Counted from the first letter of the stretch, positions 16,143-24,835 are shown. The stretch: DNA of 28,765 nt from an uncultured Clostridia bacterium (GCA_947599995.1 CANQFW010000007.1:1-28765); one strand, 5' to 3'. A program made the numbers and translations. The notes: generated by a model not told the origin, from the letters alone.

Positions 16143-18777
16143 ATGGATGTAGACAAATCAAAATGTTCCCCAATGATGCAAAAATATTTGGAAACAAAGG
16201 AAAGTTATTCTGACTGTATATTATTTTACAGATTAGGTGATTTTTATGAAATGTTTTTTGATGATGCAATAACTGTTTCGAAGGAATTAGAATTAACACT
16301 TACAGGAAAGGATTGTGGTTTAGAAGAAAGAGCCCCAATGTGTGGGATTCCTCATCATGCAGCAGAAAATTATCTGGCAAGATTAGTTTCTAAGGGATAT
16401 AAGGTTGCCATATGCGAGCAATTAGAAGACCCTAAAACCACAAAGGGTATTGTAAAAAGAGGAGTAATTAGGATTGTAACTCCAGGAACAGTTGTTGATT
16501 CTAATATGCTTGAGGAAAGAAAAAATAATTATATAATGTGCATATATAAATCAGGGATATACTTTGGAATCTCTGTTACAGATATTACTACAGGAGAATT
16601 TTATGCAAGTCAAATAAAAGAAGTAAATAATTTTCCACTTTTATTAGACGAAATTGCAAGATTTTCGCCATCAGAAATTATTATAAACACTATGATGGAG
16701 AAATCAAGTGAAGAATTATCAAAAATAAAAGAAAGATTTGAAAATGTTTATATAAGTAAAGTCAAAGATGAATATTTTAAAGAAGATTATGAAGGTTTGC
16801 AAAATCGCTTTCAAATAATAAATCAGAAACAAAAAAGTATAAAAAATTTAGATGAATTACCTCTTATGGTTTGTAGTGCAAATGCTTTAACTATGTATTT
16901 AAATGAGACTCAAATGACATCTCTTGAACATATAAATAAAATTGAAATATATACAGTTTCAAGATATATGGCACTTGATATTAATGCTAGAAGAAACCTA
17001 GAAGTTATTGAAAGAATGAGAGACAAATCTAAAAAAGGAACTCTTCTTTGGGTTCTAGATAAGACTTCAACATCTATGGGAGGAAGGCTTTTACGAAGAT
17101 GGTTAAATGATCCCCTTGTAGATGAAAAGGAAATTAATCGTAGACTTGATTCTGTTGATGAATTAAAGTATAATCTTATGTTAAGAGGGGAGATAATTGA
17201 AAGCTTAAAAAAAGTATATGACATTGAGAGATTAGCTGGGAAAATGGCGTATGGAAATGGAACTCCACGTGATATGATAACACTTAAAAATTCATTAATG
17301 AACCTTCCAGAAGTAAAGAGAATTCTTTTAAATTCAAATTCTGAATTATTAAAATATATTTATAATAATATAGATGAACTTCAAGATATTTATGAACTTA
17401 TTGAAAAATCAATTGTTGATGATCCTCCAATGGTTACTAAAGATGGGGGGTACATTAAACTGGGGTTTGATGAAGAAATAGATAAATTAAAGCTTGCAAC
17501 AACAGATGGAAAGTCATGGCTTATGAAACTTGAGATGGAAGAAAAAGAAAAAACAGGTATAAAATCTCTTAAAGTTGGATTTAACAAAGTTTTTGGTTAC
17601 TATATTGAAGTTACTAATACATATAAATCGCAGGTGCCAGACAGGTACATCAGAAAACAGACTTTGACTAATGGTGAAAGATATATAACAGAGGAACTTA
17701 AAAATATTGAAAACCAAATTTTAGGCGCAGAAGAAAAGGTTATTAAGCTTGAGCTTGAAGCATTTAACCTAATTAGAAAAGAAATAGCTGTAAATGTTCA
17801 AAGGCTTCAAATTACTGCTGAAATGATATCAATGCTTGATGTTTTAACGTCTTTTGCACAAGTTGCTGAGGATATGGATTATTGCAAACCTGAAATTACA
17901 AATGATGATATTATCGATATAAGAGAGGGGCGCCATCCAGTAATAGAAAAGATGTTGCCTCATGGAAGCTTTGTCTCTAATGATACATATCTAGACGGAG
18001 ATAAAAATAGACTTAGCATTATAACAGGTCCAAATATGGCAGGAAAGTCAACATATATGAGGCAAACAGCACTTATTACTCTTATGGCACAGGTGCGGTA
18101 GTTTTGTTCCTGCAAGTTTTGCTAAAATTGGTATTGTTGATAAAATTTTCACAAGAGTGGGTGCATCTGATGATTTAAGTATGGGGCAAAGTACTTTTAT
18201 GGTCGAAATGATGGAAGTTGCTACTATCTTAAAAGAAGCTACTAAAAAAAGCCTTGTAATCTTAGACGAAATAGGTAGAGGAACATCTACTTTTGATGGT
18301 CTTTCTATTGCGTGGGCTGTCGCAGAATATATTGCAAATAAATCCAAATGTGGAGCTAAGACTTTATTTGCCACGCATTATCATGAGCTGACTGAACTTG
18401 AGGAGAAGCAAGAAGGAATTAAAAATTATTCTATTGCTGTTAAGGAAAAAGGAGAGGATATAATTTTCTTAAGAAAGATTGTTGAAGGTGGCACTGATGA
18501 AAGCTATGGTATTCATGTTGCACGTTTAGCAGGTGTCCCAAAGGATGTAACTAAAAGGGCAAATGAAATTTTAAAAACAATGGAAAGAAAGAGTATACTT
18601 GCAAATAAAGGGCAAGATTCTTCTAAGCAAAGTAAAAAGCAAGTTAATGGGCAATTTGATATGTTTAATTTTAAAATTGCGGAAATTGCTCAGGAGATTG
18701 ATAAAATTAATTTGAACGAACTTACTCCTATTGATGCTCTTAATACTTTGGTTCGAATTAAGGAAAAAATCATGTAG
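16143..18777 (+). pseudogene. mutS: DNA mismatch repair protein MutS, interrupted by a single-base frameshift
   Basis: MutS recognises mismatches and recruits MutL. The first frame (16143-18101, 652 codons) holds the mismatch-binding domain (FYRLGDFYEMFF near residue 30), connector, lever and clamp domains, and Walker A GPNMAGKS at 629-636. It ends after LMAQVR at TAG 18099-18101. The frame continues one base out from 18097 with GSFVPASFAKIGIVDKIF, then SMGQSTFMVEM, Walker B LVILDEIGRGTSTFDG, TLFATHYHEL and a C-terminal tail to 18777. Removing one base from GTGCGGT (18093-18099) would join LMAQV to GSFVPA, the conserved family sequence, giving about 877 residues, a normal MutS length. As written the product lacks the ABC signature, Walker B and dimerisation parts and should be inactive. 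There is no homopolymer at the site. It may be a true mutation or an assembly error. mutL is not adjacent. Confidence 0.9.
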
Positions 18778-18870
18778 TGCAGTTAAAATTTGCATATTAA
18801 AGTAATAACGTCTACTATGAAGGTCTTTATAGGTATAAAAATATAATTTTATAATGGAAGGAAGCAATTA

Positions 18871-20238
18871 ATGGCTAAGTCTAATAATAAAACAATATTT
18901 GTTTGTAATGAATGTGGTTACGAAAGTGTCAAGTGGATGGGTAAATGTCCAGCTTGTAATAGTTGGAATACATTTTTTGAACAGAAGGTAGAAACTGTTA
19001 CGGAGAATGGTGTTAAAAAAATAAAAGAGAAGAATGAAGCTAAAGCTTTAAATTCTTACAAGGGACAAGATGTTGCTCGAATCTCTACAGGTTTTGATGA
19101 ATTAGATAGGGTTTTAGGTGGTGGAATTGTTAATGGTTCTCTAATTCTTCTTGGTGGCGAACCTGGAATTGGCAAGTCCACACTTATTCTTCAACTTTGT
19201 GATAAAATTCAAGGTGAAGGAAAGGTTTTATATGTTTCTGGGGAGGAATCAGCTGAGCAAATTAAATTGAGAGCAGATAGACTTGGAATAAGAAATGAGG
19301 ATATTTTATTTTTAGGTGAAACAAATATTTCTCAAATTAATGAATCCATAACTGAGATTAAGCCCAAGCTTGTTATCATTGATTCTATTCAAACAATGTA
19401 CTCAGAAGACCTTTCAGCAGCTGCTGGTAGTGTAAGTCAAGTAAGGGAAATTACTTCACAAATTATGAGAATTTGTAAATCCCAATCCATTACTACTTTT
19501 ATAATCGGTCATGTAACGAAAGATGGAACAATTGCAGGACCTAGAGTTTTGGAACATATGGTTGATACAGTTCTTTATATAGAAGGTGAACGTTATTTTT
19601 CTTATAGAATTATTAGAGGTGTTAAGAATAGATTTGGATCAACAAATGAAATTGGTATGTTTGAGATGAAGGGGGAAGGGCTTTGTGAAATTTCTAATCC
19701 TTCAGAAATTTTAATATCTGAAAGGGATGATAATCCGTCAGGATCCGGTATTATTGCTAGCATGGAAGGTACAAGGCCTATGCTTGTTGAAATTCAAGCT
19801 TTAACTTCGCAAAGCGTTTTTGGAATTCCAAAGCGAACTGCTAATGGGTTTGATTATAATAGGCTTGCAGTATTAGTTGCAGTACTTGAAAAAAGAGCCA
19901 GATTGATGCTTGGAGGACAAGATATTTATTTAAATGTTGTTGGTGGAATAAAATTGAATGAGCCTGCAATTGATTTAGGTGTTTGTTGCATTGTTGCATC
20001 AAGTTTTAAAAATGTACCTATACCAAAAGATACTGTCATAATGGGGGAAGTAGGTCTAACTGGTGAAGTTAGGAGAATTAATATGATTGAGAAAAGATTA
20101 AAAGAAGCTGAAAAGCTTGGCTTTAAGAGATGTATTATTCCTGCAAATAATAAAAAGTATTTAGAAGAAAACTATAAAATTCAAATTGTTGGTGTTAAGG
20201 ATTTAAACGAGGCTTTGAGTGCCTTAGGAATCAAATAA
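18871..20238 (+). CDS. radA: DNA repair protein RadA (Sms)
   Basis: RadA is a RecA-like, DnaB-like branch-migration helicase that processes recombination intermediates. The 455-residue protein is full length. Its N-terminal zinc finger has Cys 12, 15, 26 and 29 (CNECGYESVKWMGKCPAC); Walker A GEPGIGKST is at 96-104; the RadA-specific KNRFG motif is at 252-256; and a Lon-protease-like C-terminal domain (about 285-455) includes GGIKLNEPAIDLGVCC and MGEVGLTGEVRR. The ribosome binding site is GAAGGAAG. A weak promoter candidate (TTGCAT 18790, 17 bases, TACTAT 18813) lies upstream; otherwise it is co-transcribed with mutS. A shared terminator follows. Confidence 0.96.
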   Translation: MAKSNNKTIFVCNECGYESVKWMGKCPACNSWNTFFEQKVETVTENGVKKIKEKNEAKALNSYKGQDVARISTGFDELDRVLGGGIVNGSLILLGGEPGIGKSTLILQLCDKIQGEGKVLYVSGEESAEQIKLRADRLGIRNEDILFLGETNISQINESITEIKPKLVIIDSIQTMYSEDLSAAAGSVSQVREITSQIMRICKSQSITTFIIGHVTKDGTIAGPRVLEHMVDTVLYIEGERYFSYRIIRGVKNRFGSTNEIGMFEMKGEGLCEISNPSEILISERDDNPSGSGIIASMEGTRPMLVEIQALTSQSVFGIPKRTANGFDYNRLAVLVAVLEKRARLMLGGQDIYLNVVGGIKLNEPAIDLGVCCIVASSFKNVPIPKDTVIMGEVGLTGEVRRINMIEKRLKEAEKLGFKRCIIPANNKKYLEENYKIQIVGVKDLNEALSALGIK

Positions 20239-20257
20239 TAGATGATTTTCCTAGAAT

Positions 20258-20297
20258 ATAAAAAAGCAAGTAGAGAATTTTCTATTTGCTTTTTTAT
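20258..20297. terminator. Bidirectional terminator between radA and the convergent DUF1064 gene
   Basis: AAAAAGCAAGTAGA (20261-20274) pairs with TCTATTTGCTTTTT (20281-20294) with one G-U pair and a 6-base loop. It has a T-run on the right (plus strand) and an A-run on the left (T-run on the minus strand), so it can serve both converging genes. Confidence 0.88.
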
Positions 20298-20315
20298 AAT
20301 ATTTATTCGAATTAG

Positions 20316-20669
20316 TTAGAATATTTCAGTAATTTTCAAATTATATTTATCTTCAAAGACTTTCTTTTTAGTAATATATTCTTTAGTTTTAAAACCTTTT
20401 ACATCAATTACATCATAAGTTTGGTCATTATTAAAAACAATAAAATCTGCTTTATATTTTAGACCAGGAGCTAATATGAAAGTAGGTTGTAGGCAAAAGC
20501 CTTTTATATCTTTGGCTTGTAATCTTAATTTTAATTCTTGATAATATTCCGCTTCTTTTAAACTATCAAACGTATGCCCATCTACAGAGGTTTTGTTAGC
20601 TCTATATTTTGTTTTTTTAGTACCTTTATTTGTAAAGTTTTTATAATCTTCCACACTCCAATGTTCCAT
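20316..20669 (-). CDS. DUF1064-like protein with PD-(D/E)XK nuclease-type motifs
   Basis: This 117-residue protein resembles the DUF1064 family, common in phages and mobile elements and related to small Holliday-junction or VRR-type nucleases. Landmarks are an N-terminal basic region (about 15-28); TFDSLKEAEYYQELKLR (about 33-49), supplying an acidic residue; GLKYKADFIVF (about 69-79, Asp 75); and YDVIDVKGF (about 85-93, Asp 89 and Lys 91). Together they form a Glu...Asp...Asp-x-Lys active-site pattern. The substrate is unknown. The ribosome binding site AAAAGGTG and a good promoter (20702-20730) make it a stand-alone gene. No phage structural or integrase genes are nearby, suggesting a solitary acquired gene retained by the chromosome. 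Confidence 0.75.
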   Translation of the reverse strand: MEHWSVEDYKNFTNKGTKKTKYRANKTSVDGHTFDSLKEAEYYQELKLRLQAKDIKGFCLQPTFILAPGLKYKADFIVFNNDQTYDVIDVKGFKTKEYITKKKVFEDKYNLKITEIF

Positions 20670-20701
20670 TTCTTCACCTTTTCCTTTTGTATTTTAATCA
20701 A

Positions 20702-20730
20702 AGTATAGCATAAATGTTCGGTAAATGCAA
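20702..20730 (-). promoter_or_regulatory. Predicted promoter of the DUF1064-like gene
   Basis: On the minus strand: TTGCAT (20725-20730), a 17-base spacer, and TATACT (20702-20707) preceded by TGC, an extended -10. It lies 33 bases before the start codon. Confidence 0.7.
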
Positions 20731-20750
20731 GCTCTTTAATAATAAATAAA

Positions 20751-21566
20751 TTAATTATTACTTTGCTTTATAAATTTATAATTAACATCTTGCTTTAAAA
20801 CCAAACTACCATCATAAAGAGTGGAATTGTCAGTAGATAGAGGAATTTGTAAAATAATGGGACATGTAAATGTTTCATCTAAATTATTTACAATTGTAAT
20901 TACAAAACTTATTTTACATTCGAGTGAATTTAAAGTGATATTACATTTTTTTAGTAAGGAACCATCGTAAGATATATTTGATACATTCTCAGTTAATGTG
21001 TAATTATCTTTTATATTAGAATTTACATATGTAAAGGTAATGGGGTTAGCACAGTTATTATATAATATTGGAGTTTCATAGCTTATTTCGTCCTCAGAGG
21101 AAACTGCAAAATCAATTGAATCAATAATTTCTTGATTTTTATCATATTCTGGTTTTGCAAATTTATTTATGTCTTTATAAAATAATGCGGGTGTTCCTAT
21201 AGATGGTCTTAGATCAAATGTAATATTTGAAAGCTTTACAGATTTAAGTGTGTTTTCAAGTGTTAATTCTTCATCAGCATGATTATTTATAAAAATTGCT
21301 ACATCCGTATATTGTTCTAAGTTTAAAATGTTAAATGAAGAGTTTGAATTTACATTAGAAGTAGCGTTGCAACTACTAAAATATGTTATTTTATTTATTG
21401 TAAAAATGTCGCTACTATTATTCTCAATGAATTCATACACTGATCTTTCATTATTGTTTTGCCTTATCTTATAACTTATGTCTTCATATACAATTTTGCT
21501 TAAATATATAAATGTCATTATACTTATAAAGAATATTAAATAAAATATTATTTTTTTCTTGTGCAT
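20751..21566 (-). CDS. Membrane-anchored extracytoplasmic protein of unknown function
   Basis: I do not recognise this 271-residue protein. It begins with a basic HKKKIIF leader and one hydrophobic segment (about residues 5-23, uncleaved anchor or signal), then a polar region rich in Asn, Ser, Thr and Asp with five Cys residues. Alternating hydrophobic and polar stretches suggest a beta-rich extracellular domain. It ends with LILQDVNYKFIKQ-type beta strands. The Cys residues are too distant from the N-terminus for a lipoprotein. The start ATG 21566 follows AGGAGG by about 13 bases, a rather long gap. It lies downstream of the adenosine-deaminase-like gene on the same strand with 147 bases between, so it may be co-transcribed. 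A sporulation or envelope role is possible but not supported by any motif. Confidence 0.65.
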   Translation of the reverse strand: MHKKKIIFYLIFFISIMTFIYLSKIVYEDISYKIRQNNNERSVYEFIENNSSDIFTINKITYFSSCNATSNVNSNSSFNILNLEQYTDVAIFINNHADEELTLENTLKSVKLSNITFDLRPSIGTPALFYKDINKFAKPEYDKNQEIIDSIDFAVSSEDEISYETPILYNNCANPITFTYVNSNIKDNYTLTENVSNISYDGSLLKKCNITLNSLECKISFVITIVNNLDETFTCPIILQIPLSTDNSTLYDGSLVLKQDVNYKFIKQSNN

Positions 21567-21713
21567 CTTTGTTTTTTATCCTCCTAAAATTTTTTGTTAC
21601 TGTTATTTAATATATTATTCATTTGGAATAAATAGAACAATTTTTTAGAAGTATATCACATAATCTTAAATTTTACTATAGGATGAGGCAATGTTTTTAT
21701 GTACTATAACTTA

Positions 21714-24224
21714 TTAACTACTCTTTTCTACAATTTCTGGATTATCAGCTAAAATCTTATCAATAATATTCTCCTTTATGTTAAACGGAATAACATATCC
21801 ACTTAAAGTTTTAGCTTTATCTGACAAAATAGGAGTTTCTTCGTTAACATATATCTTTGCTTTTCCTTTTCCATTTTTTGCTTCTTGGACCAAATTAGAT
21901 ACAGGCCAATTTCCATCAAAAGCCATTACTACTGAATTCCTTCTTTCAAAAATTTCGTAATTAAAGCTTTTATATATTCCCATTTCATCACTTTCTATGG
22001 ATACTCTAATTCCATTTAAGTCATTTGTTAATAATTTATCAGACTCCTCTTTAGAAATCATTTTAGGAATAATAGCATCTATTTCAAAATTTTTACTTAA
22101 GTTTTTGCTTAATTTTATAATTTCTCTTTCATATCCTTCCATTTTATGGCCTATAACAAAATATGCTTTTTCAGAATCAATTCTTTTAATTAGTTGTTCT
22201 AAAAGCTTTCTTCCTTCTTCAGTTACATGTGTTTTTCTACCTTTTATATTAAAACTTCCGCCTGCAATTACTATAGGGACCTTATTTTCTGGAAGTTGTT
22301 TTATCTTTTCTTTTAAAATATCTTCGACTTCAATATTGCTATTTACTCTCATTTGTATAGTGTTAGTTTTACTTTTTTCATGGTTTTTATTTTCTAGAGC
22401 AGATAGTGCTTCTTTAATTGTTCTACCATTTAAAAATTTTTCAAATTCTTTGGATTTTCTTTCAAAGTATTTTTTACTTGCTTCAACAACTTCATCTTCT
22501 ACTACTCTCATCTTTTCAAAATCACTGTCTGTAAGGCCTAATAAATTTTGGAGAGCTAATTGCTCATCTATAGTGTCTATACCATAAAAACCACATCCGT
22601 CGGTTCCTTGAACGCATCTTATATCATTTTTTAAATAAGTCTTTAATGGATGCAACTTTAAATTGCTTAAATTGTTTAATCTAACATTTGAAGTTAATTG
22701 GAATTCTAAGATTATCTTTGAATCTTTTAATTCTTCTAATAATTTTTTTCCTTCTTCTGAATTTAAGTCAGCAGTATATAGTCCATGACCTAATCTTATT
22801 TTTGGCATTTTTTGATTTGGTTTTAATGAATCTTTTATGCATTGTATTGATTTGGATACATTATCTCTCAAACTGTCGTTTTCACCAGCATGTATTCTTA
22901 TAGTAAAATCTTTATCAACTTCATCTACATATTCTACTAGCTCTTTTATAGCAGGTTTTAAATCAAGAATATCGTTTATTTCCTCGCCTATAAAATCACT
23001 ACCAACAACATAAGGACTTTTGGCAATTGCCTTTAAAACATCCAAGTTATCTCTTAAATAGTTTCCTCCTATAATTTGGTCTTTTATTATTGTTAAAGGA
23101 ACTCTTCTCATTGCAGCTAGAAATCTTATTTTTACACCTGTTTCTTTTTCAATGTAGGGCATTATTTGATGTATTTCCTCTATCAATTTTATAGCAGGGC
23201 CATTTGCTTTAACCAAATCAGTATCTGCAATTTCTATGTAATCAATATTTTGCTTTTTATATTCTCTTGCAATCCATAAAAATTTGTCTTGCCTTAAACA
23301 AATATTTTTTAAGCTTTCATTCTCAAGGTCTTTTAGCATTAATTTAAGTATTTTCTTTACATCTTCTTCCGGTATTTTATTTATTTTCTCTTCACTTAAT
23401 TTAATTTTATTTTCATATTCTATTCCTTTACAGAATACATATCGATAAATATATAATTTCTCAAGATTTGTAAAAACAGCTTGACCATCTTTTAGTATTG
23501 CTAGGCTAATTCTAATTTTTGAAATATTGTAAAATGCATTTTCTAAATTGTTTAAAATAAGATCTGCAAAATTAATAAAAGTGTTATCATCTATTTTTCT
23601 AGTTAAATATTTTCCTTTTAAATTACAATCTTTAAACTGTTCTTCAACAACTTTTCTTCTTTTTAATATTTCTATTTCTTGATCCTTACTTAATTTTAAA
23701 TTTAATTTTTTTATATAATATAGGGGATATCTTAATTGATGTTTAATTCCTAATGCTATTAATACATCTGGACATAGATTTGCATTCATGTGTGTATGCA
23801 AATCTGTTCTAAATTTAGATTTTTTTAAAATATATGATTTAACAATTGTCTTTTCAATTGGAAGTATATATTCTTTTGTTTGTGACATTAATGTTTTAGC
23901 TATTGCAGGAATTTTAGCTTTTATCTCTACATTTCCGTCTTCATATATATTAGCTATTTTTATTCCACCTAATCTGAAAATGTAAACTGTTTTGTTATCC
24001 CCATTAATACTTGCAGGAATAACGCCTGTTAATATTTTCATGTCGTTTTCGTCTTTTACTGTCTCTTGACCACATAACTTTGCTAGGTTGGTTATTAGAT
24101 TCCCAGTATTATGATTTGGAGTTTCAAGTACATATGTTACTTCATCTGGATTTTCTTGATATATACTAATTATTATGTCTTTTTCTTTATCTAGAAAAAA
24201 TTTATTTAATAAAACTTTTTTCAT
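21714..24224 (-). CDS. Large adenosine-deaminase-like protein with extra N-terminal region and C-terminal SLOG-like Rossmann region
   Basis: The 836-residue protein is about 2.5 times the size of ordinary adenosine deaminase. Residues 1-135 are a region I do not recognise. The amidohydrolase (ADA-like) core spans about 138-600: metal ligands His 143 and His 145 in DLHTHMN; VVGSDFIGEE (406-415); His 445 and catalytic-type Glu 448 in RIHAGEND; His 480 in RLGHG; TSN at 511-513; HP at 525-526; and Asp 542 in GTDGCG. In ordinary ADA the last motif is TDDP; here the second Asp is Gly. Residues about 648-815 form an alpha/beta region (VPIVIAGGSFNIKG, then AYFVIGHKMEGYE and VVMAFDGNWPVSNLVQEAKN) that resembles SLOG/LOG-type Rossmann domains. 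The substrate is unknown: adenosine, an adenine nucleotide derivative, or none. It has its own promoter and a 15-bp dyad in the leader. Confidence 0.8.
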   Translation of the reverse strand: MKKVLLNKFFLDKEKDIIISIYQENPDEVTYVLETPNHNTGNLITNLAKLCGQETVKDENDMKILTGVIPASINGDNKTVYIFRLGGIKIANIYEDGNVEIKAKIPAIAKTLMSQTKEYILPIEKTIVKSYILKKSKFRTDLHTHMNANLCPDVLIALGIKHQLRYPLYYIKKLNLKLSKDQEIEILKRRKVVEEQFKDCNLKGKYLTRKIDDNTFINFADLILNNLENAFYNISKIRISLAILKDGQAVFTNLEKLYIYRYVFCKGIEYENKIKLSEEKINKIPEEDVKKILKLMLKDLENESLKNICLRQDKFLWIAREYKKQNIDYIEIADTDLVKANGPAIKLIEEIHQIMPYIEKETGVKIRFLAAMRRVPLTIIKDQIIGGNYLRDNLDVLKAIAKSPYVVGSDFIGEEINDILDLKPAIKELVEYVDEVDKDFTIRIHAGENDSLRDNVSKSIQCIKDSLKPNQKMPKIRLGHGLYTADLNSEEGKKLLEELKDSKIILEFQLTSNVRLNNLSNLKLHPLKTYLKNDIRCVQGTDGCGFYGIDTIDEQLALQNLLGLTDSDFEKMRVVEDEVVEASKKYFERKSKEFEKFLNGRTIKEALSALENKNHEKSKTNTIQMRVNSNIEVEDILKEKIKQLPENKVPIVIAGGSFNIKGRKTHVTEEGRKLLEQLIKRIDSEKAYFVIGHKMEGYEREIIKLSKNLSKNFEIDAIIPKMISKEESDKLLTNDLNGIRVSIESDEMGIYKSFNYEIFERRNSVVMAFDGNWPVSNLVQEAKNGKGKAKIYVNEETPILSDKAKTLSGYVIPFNIKENIIDKILADNPEIVEKSS

Positions 24225-24252
24225 TTCAAATCTCGTTCCTTTCTAAAGTACA

Positions 24253-24313
24253 AATAAGTAAAAATTAAATTTATTAAATTTTATCAGAATAATAATTGTA
24301 ATTTTTACTTATT
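24253..24313 (-). repeat. 15-bp perfect inverted repeat in the leader of the ADA-like gene
   Basis: AATAAGTAAAAATTA (24253-24267) and its exact complement TAATTTTTACTTATT (24299-24313) are separated by 31 bases. The pair lies between the predicted transcription start (near 24334) and the start codon at 24224. It could form a long hairpin in the 5' leader or bind a dimeric regulator. No clear T-run follows in the minus direction, so it is not a standard terminator. Confidence 0.7.
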
Positions 24314-24340
24314 TCGACTTTTAAATAACTATTAAACTTT

Positions 24341-24369
24341 ATTGTACCATATTTTACAAAGTAAATCAA
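24341..24369 (-). promoter_or_regulatory. Predicted promoter of the ADA-like gene
   Basis: On the minus strand: TTGATT (24364-24369), a 17-base spacer, and TACAAT (24341-24346) preceded by TGG, an extended -10. The roughly 300-base gap between this gene and the next minus-strand gene (24225-24524) holds this promoter, the inverted repeat and a terminator; nothing else was recognised. Confidence 0.7.
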
Positions 24370-24485
24370 TTGTTTATGTCTACTTTTTTGACGAAAATAG
24401 TTAAATTATTGTATTTTAATAAAAAAAACATTATAATTATGTTTTAAGGAAAATTTATAATTTTCAACGATGACTTTCCTAAAGT

Positions 24486-24517
24486 ATAAAAAAAGACTCG
24501 TTTTTTGAACAAGTCTT
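24486..24517 (-). terminator. Rho-independent terminator after the small Cys/Tyr-rich gene
   Basis: On the minus strand AAGACTTGTT (24517-24508) pairs with AACGAGTCTT (24502-24493) apart from one mismatch, followed by a T-run (24494-24486). It starts just past the stop codon at 24525. Confidence 0.85.
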
Positions 24518-24524
24518 CATTATA

Positions 24525-24758
24525 CTATTTATCATTTGAAGATGATCTATTATTATTTTGACACAAATTCTCATACTCTTTACACTTAATTTTATAATCC
24601 ATTTGAATGCACAAATATTTATAATAACTGTATGCCTGTTCATACTGCATAATAGGATTAAACATAGGATCTTTATACATATCATTCAAATCCATACCAC
24701 CTTGTGTGTTGTTATATGGTGAGAACCCTGTTTGATAGTCTGAAAAATTTTTATCCAT
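24525..24758 (-). CDS. Small Asn/Tyr/Cys-rich protein of unknown function next to ylbJ
   Basis: This 77-residue protein has a near-ideal ribosome binding site (AAAGGAGG, six bases before ATG) and a terminator immediately downstream, so it is very likely a real gene. I do not recognise a family. The N-terminal half is flexible (Asn, Gly, Gln, Pro, Asp); the centre reads DPMFNPIMQYEQAYSYYKYL, aromatic and probably helical; the C-terminal part has three Cys (CIQMDYKIKC, LC) and an Asn/Ser tail. There is no signal peptide or membrane span. It follows the sporulation gene ylbJ by 77 bases on the same strand without an obvious terminator between, so co-expression in the sporulating mother cell, perhaps as a small coat-type protein, is a reasonable guess but not shown. 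Confidence 0.7.
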   Translation of the reverse strand: MDKNFSDYQTGFSPYNNTQGGMDLNDMYKDPMFNPIMQYEQAYSYYKYLCIQMDYKIKCKEYENLCQNNNRSSSNDK

Positions 24759-24835
24759 AACAAACCTCCTTTTCTCTTAAATATACTTTTTTAATAATAT
24801 TGCCTAAGCTCTAAAAAAGAACATTTAATTTAAAA

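Noticed and set aside
18093..18101. Programmed +1 frameshift in mutS, as in prfB
   Set aside because: There is no CUU-type slippery P-site codon, no UGA and no Shine-Dalgarno-like stimulator; GTG cannot re-pair in the +1 frame. Mutation or assembly error is more likely.
21997..22587. Open frame of 196 codons on the plus strand inside the ADA-like gene
   Set aside because: It is antisense to a gene with clear conserved motifs, is rich in Ser/Leu/Phe as expected from the complement of Lys/Glu-rich coding, and has no ribosome binding site.
21714..24224. A canonical RADAR defence system
   Set aside because: There is no RdrA-type AAA ATPase adjacent, and the neighbours are an unknown membrane protein and sporulation genes; only the deaminase-like component is present.
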